A model generated the notes under the pieces. It was not told where the DNA came from, ran no database searches, and saw only the letters and a program-made list of their open reading frames with translations. The position numbers were made by a program, and so were the translations under genes. Shown here one piece after another: positions 27,112-36,748 of a stretch of 64,000 nucleotides of DNA. The DNA is taken from the NCBI GenBank assembly GCA_963831235.1, contig CAWHPS010000053.1, positions 15,576 to 79,575 on the forward strand. Reading direction: 5' to 3'. Each line of letters opens with the position of its first letter. The first letter of the stretch is position 1. Origin of the DNA: CAWHPS01 sp963831235. Lineage in GTDB: Bacteria > Fibrobacterota > OXYB2-FULL-49-7 > JAEUSG01.

Positions 27112-28398
27112 GTGAATGCCCAGCGCTTTTTTAGACAGATTCTTTTATTCTCCATATTATATTCTTCCACTGTTTTTTCAATGTCTTCTGAAGACGCCCT
27201 CACAACTTATATTGTTTCCCAGGTTTTGGATAGTGTAAAGGCGCACTATCCTTTGGAATGTCCGGAACGGCTTTTCGTAATAAAAACAACGGGTTTTCGC
27301 CTTCTTAGAAACGACACCATGTATATTCCCGAAGAATATTGGGGATTCAAGACTACGAATGATTATCGGCTTCATTTTATTTCTTCTCTTCTTCTAAACC
27401 AACAGGTGCTTGACAAAAATAGTAATGAAAATCCTGAAGCTTTTTTTCTAAATTGCGGACGGGCCCTTGATAAGGCGCTTGACTATGTCGCATCTTTGGG
27501 AAAGAGTGATGCGCTTCTAAAGGGACTTATGGTATATAAATACCTGTATCTCCCATATAAATCCAATGACCCGTCAATTATCATAAGCAGGGATTTTAAA
27601 AATGATTCAAGCAGGTTTGACTGTATTGCAAAGGCGGCCCTCTGTTACAGGTGCGATTCAACAAGGATTTCAGACTGGGTTTATACTGAAAAGAAGGTTG
27701 ATTATAGGGTTGTTTCCGTAAAGCAGTCACCTATCGGATGGAAACTGTTTAAGGTTGAAGTTACCCTTCAAAACAAAGGTGAAATGGATGTACCATTCAC
27801 GCTGCTCCTCGATTTTACGAATTCAGACTCGCTTATTCAGATGAATGGTTTTAAAAGCGACACCATCCTCAAATTCACTTTTCAAAGCACAATACTAAAA
27901 GTAATAATAGATCCATATAAAAAGCTTTTTGACCTGAATGAATCCAATCAGCAGGCGATCTCGACTGAATTTAATATGAAGCGCAGGGGCTATCTGATTA
28001 TTACAATGCTTGTCTGGGATATAATGGCGCTCACTTTGGCTTTCGGCGTCATGCTCTTGCTCGGGATTTTCATTCATTCACTTACCAATCTGTTTTACAC
28101 AAATAATAATTATTGGACGGCATTGTTTATACTGTTGTTTGTTGCAATCAAACTCGGTTTCCCATTGTTCTTTTTCGGGTTTAATATGTGGGGGCTGGTT
28201 TACAATATATTTTATATTACCAGCAGGGCAGGTCTCTTGTGGCTCACATTCAGTTGTCTTTTAACCTCGGTTATTGTTTATTATGCATTTCAGAAGGACG
28301 GAGTAAACATGCGGAATTTGGGCATGTTTGCTAAATATATGGCTGGAATTGCGGTTTTAGAACCTTTATTGTGCGGGTTGTTCTTTGTTGTAAGGTGA
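27112..28398 (+). CDS. Exported membrane protein of the ABC operon, unknown function
   Basis: About 428 residues from the GTG at 27112, six bases after the permease stop; this start gives a signal peptide (NAQRFFRQILLFSILYSS) and removes an 80-base overlap. A soluble region to about 285 follows, then four membrane helices at about 310-425. No family recognised. Its place between two permeases and a glycosyltransferase suggests a role linked to glycan uptake or envelope polysaccharide. The ATG at 27181 is an alternative start. Confidence 0.6.
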   Translation: MNAQRFFRQILLFSILYSSTVFSMSSEDALTTYIVSQVLDSVKAHYPLECPERLFVIKTTGFRLLRNDTMYIPEEYWGFKTTNDYRLHFISSLLLNQQVLDKNSNENPEAFFLNCGRALDKALDYVASLGKSDALLKGLMVYKYLYLPYKSNDPSIIISRDFKNDSSRFDCIAKAALCYRCDSTRISDWVYTEKKVDYRVVSVKQSPIGWKLFKVEVTLQNKGEMDVPFTLLLDFTNSDSLIQMNGFKSDTILKFTFQSTILKVIIDPYKKLFDLNESNQQAISTEFNMKRRGYLIITMLVWDIMALTLAFGVMLLLGIFIHSLTNLFYTNNNYWTALFILLFVAIKLGFPLFFFGFNMWGLVYNIFYITSRAGLLWLTFSCLLTSVIVYYAFQKDGVNMRNLGMFAKYMAGIAVLEPLLCGLFFVVR

Positions 28399-28401
28399 AA
28401 A

Positions 28402-29508
28402 ATGTTGTTTTTATTTACTACATGCATTGTTTTGTATTTGTTTCTGGTGTTTGCAATCTTATATGGCCTTTTCGGAGGTCTTGGGGTACGTGAACGACTT
28501 GTTGATGCCCCAATTGGCAAGATGCCTTTTATCTCTGTAATAATTCCCGCAAAGAACGAAGCTTTGGCAATCGGAACAGTTCTAACGTCCCTTGCTGCCC
28601 AGGAATATGACCGTGATTTGTTTGAGGTAATTGTTGTTGATGACCATTCAAAAGACGGTACAAGCGATGTTGCCATGGAAAAGGCGTCTATTGTCAATTC
28701 TCTTTCAGTAATAAAAGTAAGTGATGAGGCTACGGCCCTCTATGGCAAACAGAATGCAATAGACGCTGGTGTACTGGCATCTAAAGGTAATTACATTGTT
28801 TGTACTGATGCTGATTGTGAACTTGATTCAGGGTTTCTTAAAAGTTATGCAGAGGCTTTTGCAAAAGGAGCAGATCTTGCTTTTTCCTGGACATTGCTTT
28901 GGCCGGCTAAAACCATTTTTGAAAGATTACAGGCATCGGACCTTTGTTTTTTATTTACTGTGGCAGCAGGAACCGCAAGGCTCAATGTCCCATTGTCATG
29001 CATGGGCAATAACATTGGATTTACAAAAGGTAGCTATCAGGCTCTCGGAGGCTACAAGGAACTGGGGCCGTCTCCTGTGGAAGATTACCAGCTTTTGTCT
29101 GCCTACAGAAAGATCGGACGCAGAATACGCTATATTGGTTCGCCGGAACCATTGGTGAGGACCGCTCCTGTCAATAATTTCAAATCATTTTTATATCAAC
29201 GGGTAAGATGGGCGAGGGGTGCAATGGCAATTAATCCAGGCATTAATCTATTGACCCTTATTGCACTTTTTGCAAACACACTTACAATATATTGCTTTGC
29301 GAGCCTGATATGGGGCGGATTTGTTATAGGCGCTGTTTTAGGGGTAATAAAGATTCTAACGGACTATTTAATGTTCACACTCGGGAAAAGATATTTCAGG
29401 CGCGATACCAGTCTGGCTGATTTTCCGATCTGGGAGGCATACTATCTTTTTTCACCAATCATTTATCTATTCTTCATGATGTTTATTCCAAAGCGAAAAT
29501 GGCGATAA
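28402..29508 (+). CDS. Membrane glycosyltransferase, family 2
   Basis: A 368-residue GT2 enzyme. An N-terminal membrane helix (about 2-25) leads into the GT-A domain: ISVIIPAKNEA, VVDDHSKDGT, the DxD motif in CTDADCE, an acceptor-site VEDYQL and the QRVRWARG (QxxRW) motif of processive or hydroxy-carotenoid-type enzymes. Three helices close the protein. It starts 4 bases after the preceding gene and ends the operon. Sugar donor and acceptor unknown. Confidence 0.9.
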   Translation: MLFLFTTCIVLYLFLVFAILYGLFGGLGVRERLVDAPIGKMPFISVIIPAKNEALAIGTVLTSLAAQEYDRDLFEVIVVDDHSKDGTSDVAMEKASIVNSLSVIKVSDEATALYGKQNAIDAGVLASKGNYIVCTDADCELDSGFLKSYAEAFAKGADLAFSWTLLWPAKTIFERLQASDLCFLFTVAAGTARLNVPLSCMGNNIGFTKGSYQALGGYKELGPSPVEDYQLLSAYRKIGRRIRYIGSPEPLVRTAPVNNFKSFLYQRVRWARGAMAINPGINLLTLIALFANTLTIYCFASLIWGGFVIGAVLGVIKILTDYLMFTLGKRYFRRDTSLADFPIWEAYYLFSPIIYLFFMMFIPKRKWR

Positions 29509-29593
29509 AATCATTTGTTTGAGCAATGCACATATTGCGGAATAGACGGCTTTGTTGGTATAATCCCGCAGGAATTTATTCGGATAATTTATT

Positions 29594-30565
29594 TCAGTAT
29601 TGTCCGTATTCCTTCCACGCTTCAATCATGGCCATGTAATTTTCAGATGGAACATCTTCCTGTACTGCGTTGCTGGCACCCAGGACCAGTCTGCCATTGA
29701 TTTTGCAGTCAACCAGCAGCCGGTGTGTTTCCTCGAAAACGCTTTCAGGCGTGCCCATAACAAGGTTTCCGCAATCCACATTGCCACAAAGGGTGATGGT
29801 TTGGAAACGCCTTTTCACCTCCCGTATGTCCATACCGGCCACAGGATCAATCGCCTGCAGTGCATGAATCCCGCTTTCAACAAGGGCTTCCATGACACTC
29901 ATGATATTGCCGTCCGTGTGCTGGATAAAGAAGCAGCCAAGTCCGCGGACGGTTTCAGCCATTTCTTTCAAGTATGGGAGGACGAAACGCGAAAAAAGTT
30001 CAGGTGGAAAAAAAACACCGTGGTTGTCCGCTATATCCGAGGATGTAAACATTGCCCCGACACCCAAATCCGCAAGCCTTTTAGCCATGGTCGTACCATA
30101 CTTGAGGGATGTCTGAGCCATGGCGTCAATCTTTTCCGGTTTATCATACATAAGATAGGAAAATTCCAGGTATTTGTCTGAATGAGGTATTCCAATGGTA
30201 CCGCCGCAGTTGCCAATGAGCATGAATCTGTTTCCCGCGGTTTTCTTAAGGATTTCGATTTGCCTGAAACGGTTTTCTCCCCGGAGCCAGAAAAAAGCCG
30301 GCACATTTGGAGCAACCTCCCAATAGCTCCCAGGTGTTGTCACAGCGTGAAAAGAGAGCTTTTCGGATACTTCACAGATTATATCGGCGTTTGTGTGTAA
30401 GGCCTTTTCCTGTTCGCTCGCTGTTAATTTATCGAACTCTGTTCCAATCTTCAGTTTCTGCTTTGAAAAACGATTCCACCCATGAAACTCCAATTCCCAT
30501 ATCGGCACCTGGGGGACATCTTTTTGCCCTGCGAATACAGCGCCGATTATCTCTTTTTTTGTCAT
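29594..30565 (-). CDS. Uroporphyrinogen decarboxylase-like (URO-D) protein
   Basis: A 323-residue TIM-barrel protein of the URO-D superfamily. Family-like blocks are FFIQHTDGNIMSVMEALVESG, LQAIDPVAGMDIREVKRRF and TLCGNVDCG. It is closer to the corrinoid-dependent methyltransferase branch (MtaA/CmuA-like) than to true HemE, since the HemE N-terminal RQAGRY motif is absent. A strong AAAGGAG ribosome site precedes the ATG. It lies 15 bases downstream of rimO on the same strand and is probably co-transcribed. Confidence 0.8.
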   Translation of the reverse strand: MTKKEIIGAVFAGQKDVPQVPIWELEFHGWNRFSKQKLKIGTEFDKLTASEQEKALHTNADIICEVSEKLSFHAVTTPGSYWEVAPNVPAFFWLRGENRFRQIEILKKTAGNRFMLIGNCGGTIGIPHSDKYLEFSYLMYDKPEKIDAMAQTSLKYGTTMAKRLADLGVGAMFTSSDIADNHGVFFPPELFSRFVLPYLKEMAETVRGLGCFFIQHTDGNIMSVMEALVESGIHALQAIDPVAGMDIREVKRRFQTITLCGNVDCGNLVMGTPESVFEETHRLLVDCKINGRLVLGASNAVQEDVPSENYMAMIEAWKEYGQY

Positions 30566-30580
30566 AATTTAATTACTCCT

Positions 30581-31837
30581 TTAATCCGTATAGATATCCA
30601 ATCCTATAGCTGATTTTATTTTAACTCGTTTAAAAGTCCCCGGCATTAATGACGAATCGTTTATTATTACGTTGCAGTCGACATCAGGTGCGTCCCTCTC
30701 TGTCCTGCCGATGCTTATATTGTCCTCTGTTTCATCTATTAAAACATCCTGAAATGTATTCACAACTGCCTGGTTCTTTTTGTTAATAATATCGTTTTGA
30801 AGATATAGAAGTTCTTCCATTCTTGACTTCATGGTTTTTTCCGGTACTCGTCCTTTTATTGCGAATGCGTGTGTGCCCTCTTCCGGTGAATAGGAAAAAA
30901 CACCCATTCGATCGAAGACGGCGTCCTTTACAAAATCACAAAGTTCCTGATGCTGCGCTTCTGTTTCACCTGGAAAACCCGTAATGAATGTGGTGCGCAG
31001 GGCAATGGTTGGAATTTTATCTCGAATCATCCTGATGAGCTTTTCCACCATGGCGCGCGTATAATGGCGGTTCATGTTCCTTAACATCGGGTCTGATATG
31101 TGCTGCAATGGCATGTCCATATATTTTACAATCGAAGGCGTATCTGCAATTGTGTCAATCAATTCCTCGGAAATGCCGGAAGGATGGCAGTACATTAGCC
31201 TTATCCATTCAAAAGGATTTTTCATCCTGCCCAGTTTTTTAAGAAGATTGGGTAGGCCGGTTCTATTTCCATACGCCGTTGTATCCTGGGCCACGATTAT
31301 AAGTTCTTTTACGCCCTGTTCGCGCAGCTGACGGGCTTCAGAAAGTATCTCATTCTCCAGCCTTGAAACATGCTTTCCCCTTATTGATGGAATTGCGCAA
31401 TAAGAACAAAGGTTATTACATCCCTCGGATATTTTAAGCGATGTTGTATGTTTTAAGCCAGACAACAAGCGGATGGTACTGCATGATTTGTTTTTTTGTT
31501 TTGCTCCATAAAGGTCCAATATTTTATCGACAACAGCATCGGAATCTGCCAGACCAAGTATGGCATCAGCTTCGGGAATATCCAACTTTAGATCGGATGA
31601 ATATCTTTTGGCAAGGCAGCCGGCTACTGCGACTTTTCGTTCTTTTAGGTGGTGAAATATTGTTTCAAGCGATTCTTCCTTGGCTGCGCGTATGAATCCG
31701 CATGTATTGACAATAACAAGATCAGCATCATCAGAGCCCTGTGTTATTTTAAAGCCCGAGTTATACAGTTTGGCTGCAAGTTTTTCGCCATCAACCTTGT
31801 TTTTATCACAGCCCAGATTATGGATAAATATCTTCAT
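30581..31837 (-). CDS. rimO: Ribosomal protein S12 methylthiotransferase RimO
   Basis: RimO adds a methylthio group to Asp88 of ribosomal protein S12. The N-terminal MTTase domain has its three cluster cysteines at Cys10 (NLGCDKN), Cys46 (NTCGF) and Cys74 (AGCLA). The radical-SAM cluster is CNNLCSYC with Cys140, Cys144 and Cys147. A C-terminal TRAM domain begins near residue 350. The 418-residue length is normal. The LGCDKN start separates it from MiaB (LGCQMN). Confidence 0.95.
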   Translation of the reverse strand: MKIFIHNLGCDKNKVDGEKLAAKLYNSGFKITQGSDDADLVIVNTCGFIRAAKEESLETIFHHLKERKVAVAGCLAKRYSSDLKLDIPEADAILGLADSDAVVDKILDLYGAKQKNKSCSTIRLLSGLKHTTSLKISEGCNNLCSYCAIPSIRGKHVSRLENEILSEARQLREQGVKELIIVAQDTTAYGNRTGLPNLLKKLGRMKNPFEWIRLMYCHPSGISEELIDTIADTPSIVKYMDMPLQHISDPMLRNMNRHYTRAMVEKLIRMIRDKIPTIALRTTFITGFPGETEAQHQELCDFVKDAVFDRMGVFSYSPEEGTHAFAIKGRVPEKTMKSRMEELLYLQNDIINKKNQAVVNTFQDVLIDETEDNISIGRTERDAPDVDCNVIINDSSLMPGTFKRVKIKSAIGLDIYTD

Positions 31838-32010
31838 TTTTACTTGTGAGCATTTATTAAAACAACAGGCACTCCTGTTATGTAGTTGAAAAATAGTTCA
31901 ATAAGTCCCATATTTGCATCATTAAAGAAGACATTGAAATGATTCCAGGAAGAAGGCCGGTTCAATTTTGAGGTGCAACTTTTAACATACATACACTCAT
32001 GATATCAGGA

Positions 32011-32922
32011 TTACTTTCTGAGCAGACCTGGAACATATCCCCTGAATCGCATAAAGGTTTTATTCAAATGTGCGGCGTCGTAAAAACCGGTAAGCTGCGC
32101 GATTTGTTTGATCCTTTTATCAGTTTCCAGAATAAGCCTCTCGGCTTGATTGAGACGGAAGCACATCAAATATTCAAGCGGCGACATACCGCAGTATTGC
32201 TTGAAAAGACGGCATAAGTAATTGTGCTGACAATTCCCTGCCTGTGCAAGGATTTTCAGGTCTATTCGTTTTGAATAATTTTGATTAATGAATTTAAAAA
32301 CCGCCTGTAAAGAACTTGACCTGGTAACAACCCCTTTTCTATCCAGGATATTATAATTCAGACAATAATGCCGGCATAAGAGCTGGATGACATACAATGC
32401 AAGCCCGTGTACTCCGATATCGGAAGAAGCGGTTGGAAGATAACTTTCGTAAACCAGCTCTTTCATGGTTTTTAACAGTGTTTTAAATTCGCTTCCGGTT
32501 ATCGTCATGTGGTGGTGAGGCTTGTTAACCGCGTCAGGCAAAGGCTCGCTCGTGAAAAGCGACGGATAACCTTTAAGCGAATTCAATTTACCCCCATAAT
32601 CCGCAAGGAATTTTGGATGCAATAAAAGCTGGTAAGTATCAAGGCCTTTTCGTGAAAGATAACCATGCCGCATGCCGATGGGAATGATAAAAACGTCGCC
32701 AGCGCCGACTTCGAGAACATTGTCGCCAAAATAGTGCCAGCCATGGCCTTTTGCAATGAGAACTATTTCGATAAAGCCATGACTATGCATACCAAGTTCG
32801 TGCATTTTATAAAGGAATGCCCCTATATATTGTCGGCCGACCCATCGGGTATAATCATCCGGCGCCCAGTAAGGCGTGTTGGTATGGGGAAGCCGGGAAA
32901 GATCAGGAGGTTTGGATTTCAT
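32011..32922 (-). CDS. AraC-family transcriptional regulator
   Basis: About 303 residues. The N-terminal cupin-like sensing domain (HSHGFIEIVLIAKGHGWHYF, then VFIIPIGMRHGY) precedes an AraC DNA-binding domain with two helix-turn-helix units (KRIDLKILAQAGNCQHNYLCRLF and IKQIAQLTGFYDAAHLNKTF). The ATG at 32922 is taken as start; a longer form from 32958 lacks support. It is divergent to the beta-helix glycoside hydrolase gene at 33329, a common arrangement for sugar-responsive activators, so that gene may be its target. Confidence 0.9.
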   Translation of the reverse strand: MKSKPPDLSRLPHTNTPYWAPDDYTRWVGRQYIGAFLYKMHELGMHSHGFIEIVLIAKGHGWHYFGDNVLEVGAGDVFIIPIGMRHGYLSRKGLDTYQLLLHPKFLADYGGKLNSLKGYPSLFTSEPLPDAVNKPHHHMTITGSEFKTLLKTMKELVYESYLPTASSDIGVHGLALYVIQLLCRHYCLNYNILDRKGVVTRSSSLQAVFKFINQNYSKRIDLKILAQAGNCQHNYLCRLFKQYCGMSPLEYLMCFRLNQAERLILETDKRIKQIAQLTGFYDAAHLNKTFMRFRGYVPGLLRK

Positions 32923-33133
32923 GTTATATTGAAAAATACAACAAAAAGATAATCCCATACAAGAAAAGCGGTTAATTCATGTGGTAAAAAGAAAATGTTA
33001 AGTATATATTAATAACAAGTTCCCGAAGTTAAAATAAAACAAACCTGAGCAGGGTCAAGCAGTGGCACAAAATAAGGCAGGAAGATTTCTTTCAGTCCTT
33101 CTATGAACAATCAGGCTGTTGCAATCTTCCGGG

Positions 33134-33256
33134 GTGCATAATCTGGCTTGGGACGGTATGGGCTTGAACAACGAGAGGGCAGCGGCGGAGTTTTTCTGTC
33201 AGGCAATGGCGGGTAACAAGATAGTTGTTCCACGTATGTTGACATTACTGAGGTAG
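33134..33256 (+). pseudogene. Remnant of a secreted protein's C-terminal sorting domain
   Basis: Forty codons before a TAG at 33254 read NLAWDGMGLNNERAAAEFF... and end in RMLTLLR. The pattern (W-D-G, then a degraded Gly-Val-Tyr-like turn, A-G, K/R-M-L) matches the FlgD/Por-type tails seen on other secreted proteins in this window. No gene precedes it, so it is probably the last scrap of a lost secreted enzyme. The rest of 32923-33328 shows nothing else. Confidence 0.45.
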
Positions 33257-33268
33257 GAAAAGTATCAT
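33239..33268 (+). promoter_or_regulatory. Predicted promoter of the beta-helix hydrolase gene
   Basis: TTGACA (33239-33244), an 18-base spacer and TATCAT (33263-33268), about 60 bases before the start codon. It overlaps the end of the sorting-tail remnant. Confidence 0.5.
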
Positions 33269-33328
33269 TTTTATACTGTCAAGACTAATATGCCGTGCAA
33301 CGGCAAAGATTAAACCTAAAGGCTCTAT

Positions 33329-35087
33329 ATGCGATTGAACCTGTTAGTATTCGTTCTGCTTGTTGCTTTGGTTTCAAACTTTGCCACAGCAGCAGATATT
33401 GTTGCCTGGCCTGCGCCCGGCGGCATAGAACTTAATACCACCTGGGTAGTACAGGTAAAAGCTGCTGGTGCCCCATGGGTTGATTTGGATGAATATGACG
33501 CTGTTGTGGATGCCGAACTGCAGGCACATATATCTTTTGTTTACTTTGACATGGATTCCGGGGGAAATGTTGAAGTCAGGGCCATTTATACATCAGATAA
33601 CGTAAACAGCGCAAAAGTAAGACCCGATATCGCCAGCATAACGCCTGTAATTTCCGGTGATACGGTATCTTTCACTTTGCAAAGCCCTGAAAAAGTATCA
33701 CTGGAAATAAACGGCGATACTTATAACAATCTTTTTGTTTTTGCAAATCAAATTGAAACCGCAATCATTGATTCAACCGGGCCTAATATGCACTATTTTG
33801 GCCGTGGCATGCATACATTGGGTGATGGCAGACGGCGCGGTGCCGTTGAATTTGGCAACCGGCGATACAGTATATATTGCAGGGGGCGCTGTTGTGAACG
33901 GCAACCTTAAGGCTTCCTCGGTCAGGGATGTTGTTATTATGGGTCATGGCATACTCAGCGGCAATTTATTCGAACACAACGTGCCGGATAACGAACCCAA
34001 ATCCGGCATGATGTACCTTACCAATGTAACGAACCTCAAAGTGCAAGACCTCATCCTACTGAACACCTGCGGATGGAATATTTCCGTTAATTATTGCGAT
34101 TCCGCTAAATTCCAAAATCTAAAAATCCTCTCATGGACCGTGAATTCCGACGGCATTAATCCTAGGGGTTCCAATCATATCACCATTGATGATTGCCTGA
34201 TAAGAAATGATGATGATTGCATTTCAATCAAGCTTGCCTATGGGGTTCCTGGAACTTCCACAAATGTAAGAGGGTGCCATAATATTCTTATCCAGAACTG
34301 CATTTTTTGGGCGGACCGAGGAAGGGTCATCCTTTTTGGCCCCGAATCTTTCAGCACCATGGACAGGAATTTTGACAGTGTTATGGTACGCAATTGCGAT
34401 GTTCTTTGGTGCAAGAATTTCGATATTGATTGGGCGCGCGGTGTGTTTGCCATTAATTGCAATGACGGTGCGGTTGTCAAGAATGTAACTTTCGAGGATT
34501 TACGTGTTGACGCTATTCATCGCACGGCTAACCTTATCAATATTCGTCTGGAAAAAACACCCTTCGGGACATCCGCCGGGGCCGGGGTGCAAAACATTAA
34601 CTTTAACCGGGTCACATTAAAAACTTCCAACCAGCAAAGCAATGTCATTTATGGTGAAGATGCCAGCCATATCATTAACAACGTACATTTTAGGGATCTC
34701 AAAATCAATGGACAATATATTATAAGCGCAATTGATGGCGGGTTTGATCTGAACAGCTTTACTGACAACATCACCTTTCAGCGTGGTGATACGTACGTAG
34801 AAGGCGAATTAAATTTAGAAAGAGATAACCTTACAGCAAGCCCCAATCCTTTTAATCCTGCTGTAAACATTCAGGTGTCCGGTTGGCAGAGGGGAACCGT
34901 GCTTAGAATATTCAATGTCAGCGGCAAGGTTATGGCGGATTTGACGTCAGCCTTGAACAGTGGTTCTTATGTCAAGGGAGTGCGGGAGGTGACATGGAAT
35001 GCTGCGGGTCAGGCGTCGGGGGTGTATCTGGTATTGCTGCGGCATGGGAATGTGGAATTCAAGCGCAAGGTTCTTCTGATAAAATAA
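33329..35087 (+). pseudogene. Secreted beta-helix glycoside hydrolase (GH28/GH49-like), frameshifted
   Basis: Two overlapping frames together encode about 586 residues. The first (33329 to about 33825) has a signal peptide (1-21) and a beta-sandwich domain like that of GH49 dextranases. The second (from about 33835) is a right-handed beta-helix with NSDGINPRGSNHITIDDC and NDDDCISIK, the Asp-rich catalytic region of GH28/GH49 enzymes, and ends with a PNPFNP sorting tail. At 33821-33840 GATGGCA is followed by the near-copy GACGGCG; seven extra bases would explain the frame change. It is either a recent pseudogene or a sequence error. Substrate not decidable. Confidence 0.75.
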
Positions 35088-35220
35088 ATATTTGGAAAAG
35101 GGCAGGGGTAAATTATAATTTTAACATGGGTGATATTATAAGAGACTCCTAAGTTAAGTGAGAATTTATTTTTAAGCATCGCTAAAGGCTTAAAAATCAC
35201 TTTAACCGAAGGAATCTCAG

Positions 35221-36396
35221 ATGAGAAATTACAAAATTGCAGCAGTCTGTCGAAACAGGAAAGCAGTGGAGGAGTATCCCATGGTTGTTTCATTAGATGA
35301 CCATACATCAAACATATATATGTATGGTGTCAACATTCTATCCGGTGAATTGATGGTGGACAAGAATATTATGGGAGACTACCAGGCCGTACGCAATCAG
35401 CTTGAGAAGATAGGATCCAAAGAACGGATGATGGTGTTGGTGGAATGCGGCAATAAAGGTTTTTCGCCATACCGCTATTTTGTCAAGCATGGCTATCATT
35501 GCAAGCTTATTGCGACAAGTTCGATTCCGAACCGCGGCAAGGAGCAGAAGACAGATCGGGATGACGCGATTGCAAATTTGGATTATTATATGGCGGGGTT
35601 ACTTCGATTTGTTCATATTCCCGACGCGGCGGACGAAGATGCCCGCGAGTGTCTTCGTTATCGCTATGATCTGGCATGGTCAATAGGCAAGCAGAAACAG
35701 CGTATTCTTTCATTAGTGAAGCGTCAAGGGCAACAGTTTAGCGGTACAAAAACCAACTGGACGGTTCAACATCATCGGTGGCTCAAAGCGGTTGAACTTC
35801 CGATTTGTACGCGTATACGTTTGGACATGATGCTCACGGAATTGGAAACGTTGAAAACCAAGACATCGGAGTTGGATTTAAAGTTGACGGAACTCTTTTT
35901 GAAAAATGATCATTATGCAAAACTGATGGCATTGTATCAAGCTCTGCCAGGATTTGGGTTCGTAGGATCAATGACGCTGATAGTCGAGGGACATGATCTT
36001 CATCGTTTTTCTACAGAGGATCGTTTGATGAACTATGTTGGTTTGATTCCCAGGAAATATTCCTCCGGAACACACGATCCGGCCCGGGGGATTACAAAAG
36101 CAGGTAATTCCTATCTGCGACTTGCGTTTGTAGGAGCCGCTAAGTTTTATACGGATCGGCGGTTGATGCGTTCAGAGGCATCGCTTACGGATAGCCCTGT
36201 GCTATTACGCGAATTTATAATGCGTTGTCAAGACAGGCTATATAGCAGATATAAATACTTGCGAAATCAAGGCAAATGCAGCAACAAGGCAAAATGCGCC
36301 ATTGCCCGTGAATTATGCGGATTCATTTGGGAGCTAATCGTCAAGGTTCAGCCACAGATAGAAAAATTAAATACGACCGTTAAGGCTGCTGCGTGA
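35221..36396 (+). CDS. IS110-family transposase (DEDD recombinase)
   Basis: A 391-residue DEDD-type recombinase. The RuvC-like N-terminal domain shows VSLDDHTSN, LVECGN and KTDRDDA (the Asp/Glu positions), a middle coiled region and WTVQHHRWLKAVELP follow, and the C-terminal Transposase_20 domain has LPGFGFVGSMTLIVE, LMNYVGLIP and GITKAGNSYLR. The frame is complete, so the element may be active. Members of this family use an RNA guide from the element's non-coding end. Confidence 0.93.
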   Translation: MRNYKIAAVCRNRKAVEEYPMVVSLDDHTSNIYMYGVNILSGELMVDKNIMGDYQAVRNQLEKIGSKERMMVLVECGNKGFSPYRYFVKHGYHCKLIATSSIPNRGKEQKTDRDDAIANLDYYMAGLLRFVHIPDAADEDARECLRYRYDLAWSIGKQKQRILSLVKRQGQQFSGTKTNWTVQHHRWLKAVELPICTRIRLDMMLTELETLKTKTSELDLKLTELFLKNDHYAKLMALYQALPGFGFVGSMTLIVEGHDLHRFSTEDRLMNYVGLIPRKYSSGTHDPARGITKAGNSYLRLAFVGAAKFYTDRRLMRSEASLTDSPVLLREFIMRCQDRLYSRYKYLRNQGKCSNKAKCAIARELCGFIWELIVKVQPQIEKLNTTVKAAA

Positions 36397-36731
36397 AAGC
36401 CAAAAACCGTGCCAACCTCCGCATCCGCGAGGGGTGCTCTGGTTGTCACGGTTTTTGCAGAATTCAAAAAGGAGCGTCACGTTTGCCATAAAGAAGAGAA
36501 CAAGGAAAGCGCTGTGAAGCCCGCGTTGTCATGCATTGCAGAGTGTATTTATACATGGTCTGCGTTTGGGTGAAATAATATAGCGGATAACACAGAGTGA
36601 ATTATATATCGTAGGGTAACCAGTCCCAGGATAACTGCTTTGACTCTGTCAGTCAAATTTCTGTTCTCTTCTTTTTGGTGCATGTGACGAAACAAGAAAA
36701 TGAAGTAAAGCCATATTTTCTTATTGACTGG
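36397..36731 (+). ncRNA. Candidate bridge RNA region of the IS1111-type element
   Basis: This 335-base 3' non-coding end contains no open frame. It begins with a strong hairpin (AAAAACCGTGCCAAC at 36402-36416 with GTTGTCACGGTTTTT at 36442-36456) enclosing a second CCTC/GAGG stem. In the IS1111 branch the bridge RNA that binds target and donor is reported to come from the 3' end. The exact RNA ends and guide loops cannot be set from one copy; placement is inferred. Confidence 0.35.
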
Positions 36732-36748
36732 GGAGTCTCTTATAACTG

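Larger units (their letters stand above)
35136..36745 (+). mobile_element. IS110/IS1111-type insertion sequence
   Basis: A 1610-base element bounded by perfect 14-bp inverted repeats: TTATAAGAGACTCC at 35136-35149 and its complement at 36732-36745. It holds one transposase gene, a 71-base 5' non-coding end and a 335-base 3' non-coding end. Inverted repeats and a long 3' end are typical of the IS1111 branch of IS110. No target duplication is evident, as expected for this family. Confidence 0.88.

Noticed and set aside
29600..30181. Plus-strand 193-residue frame opposite the URO-D-like gene
   Set aside because: Shadow of a well-supported minus-strand gene; no motif or ribosome site.
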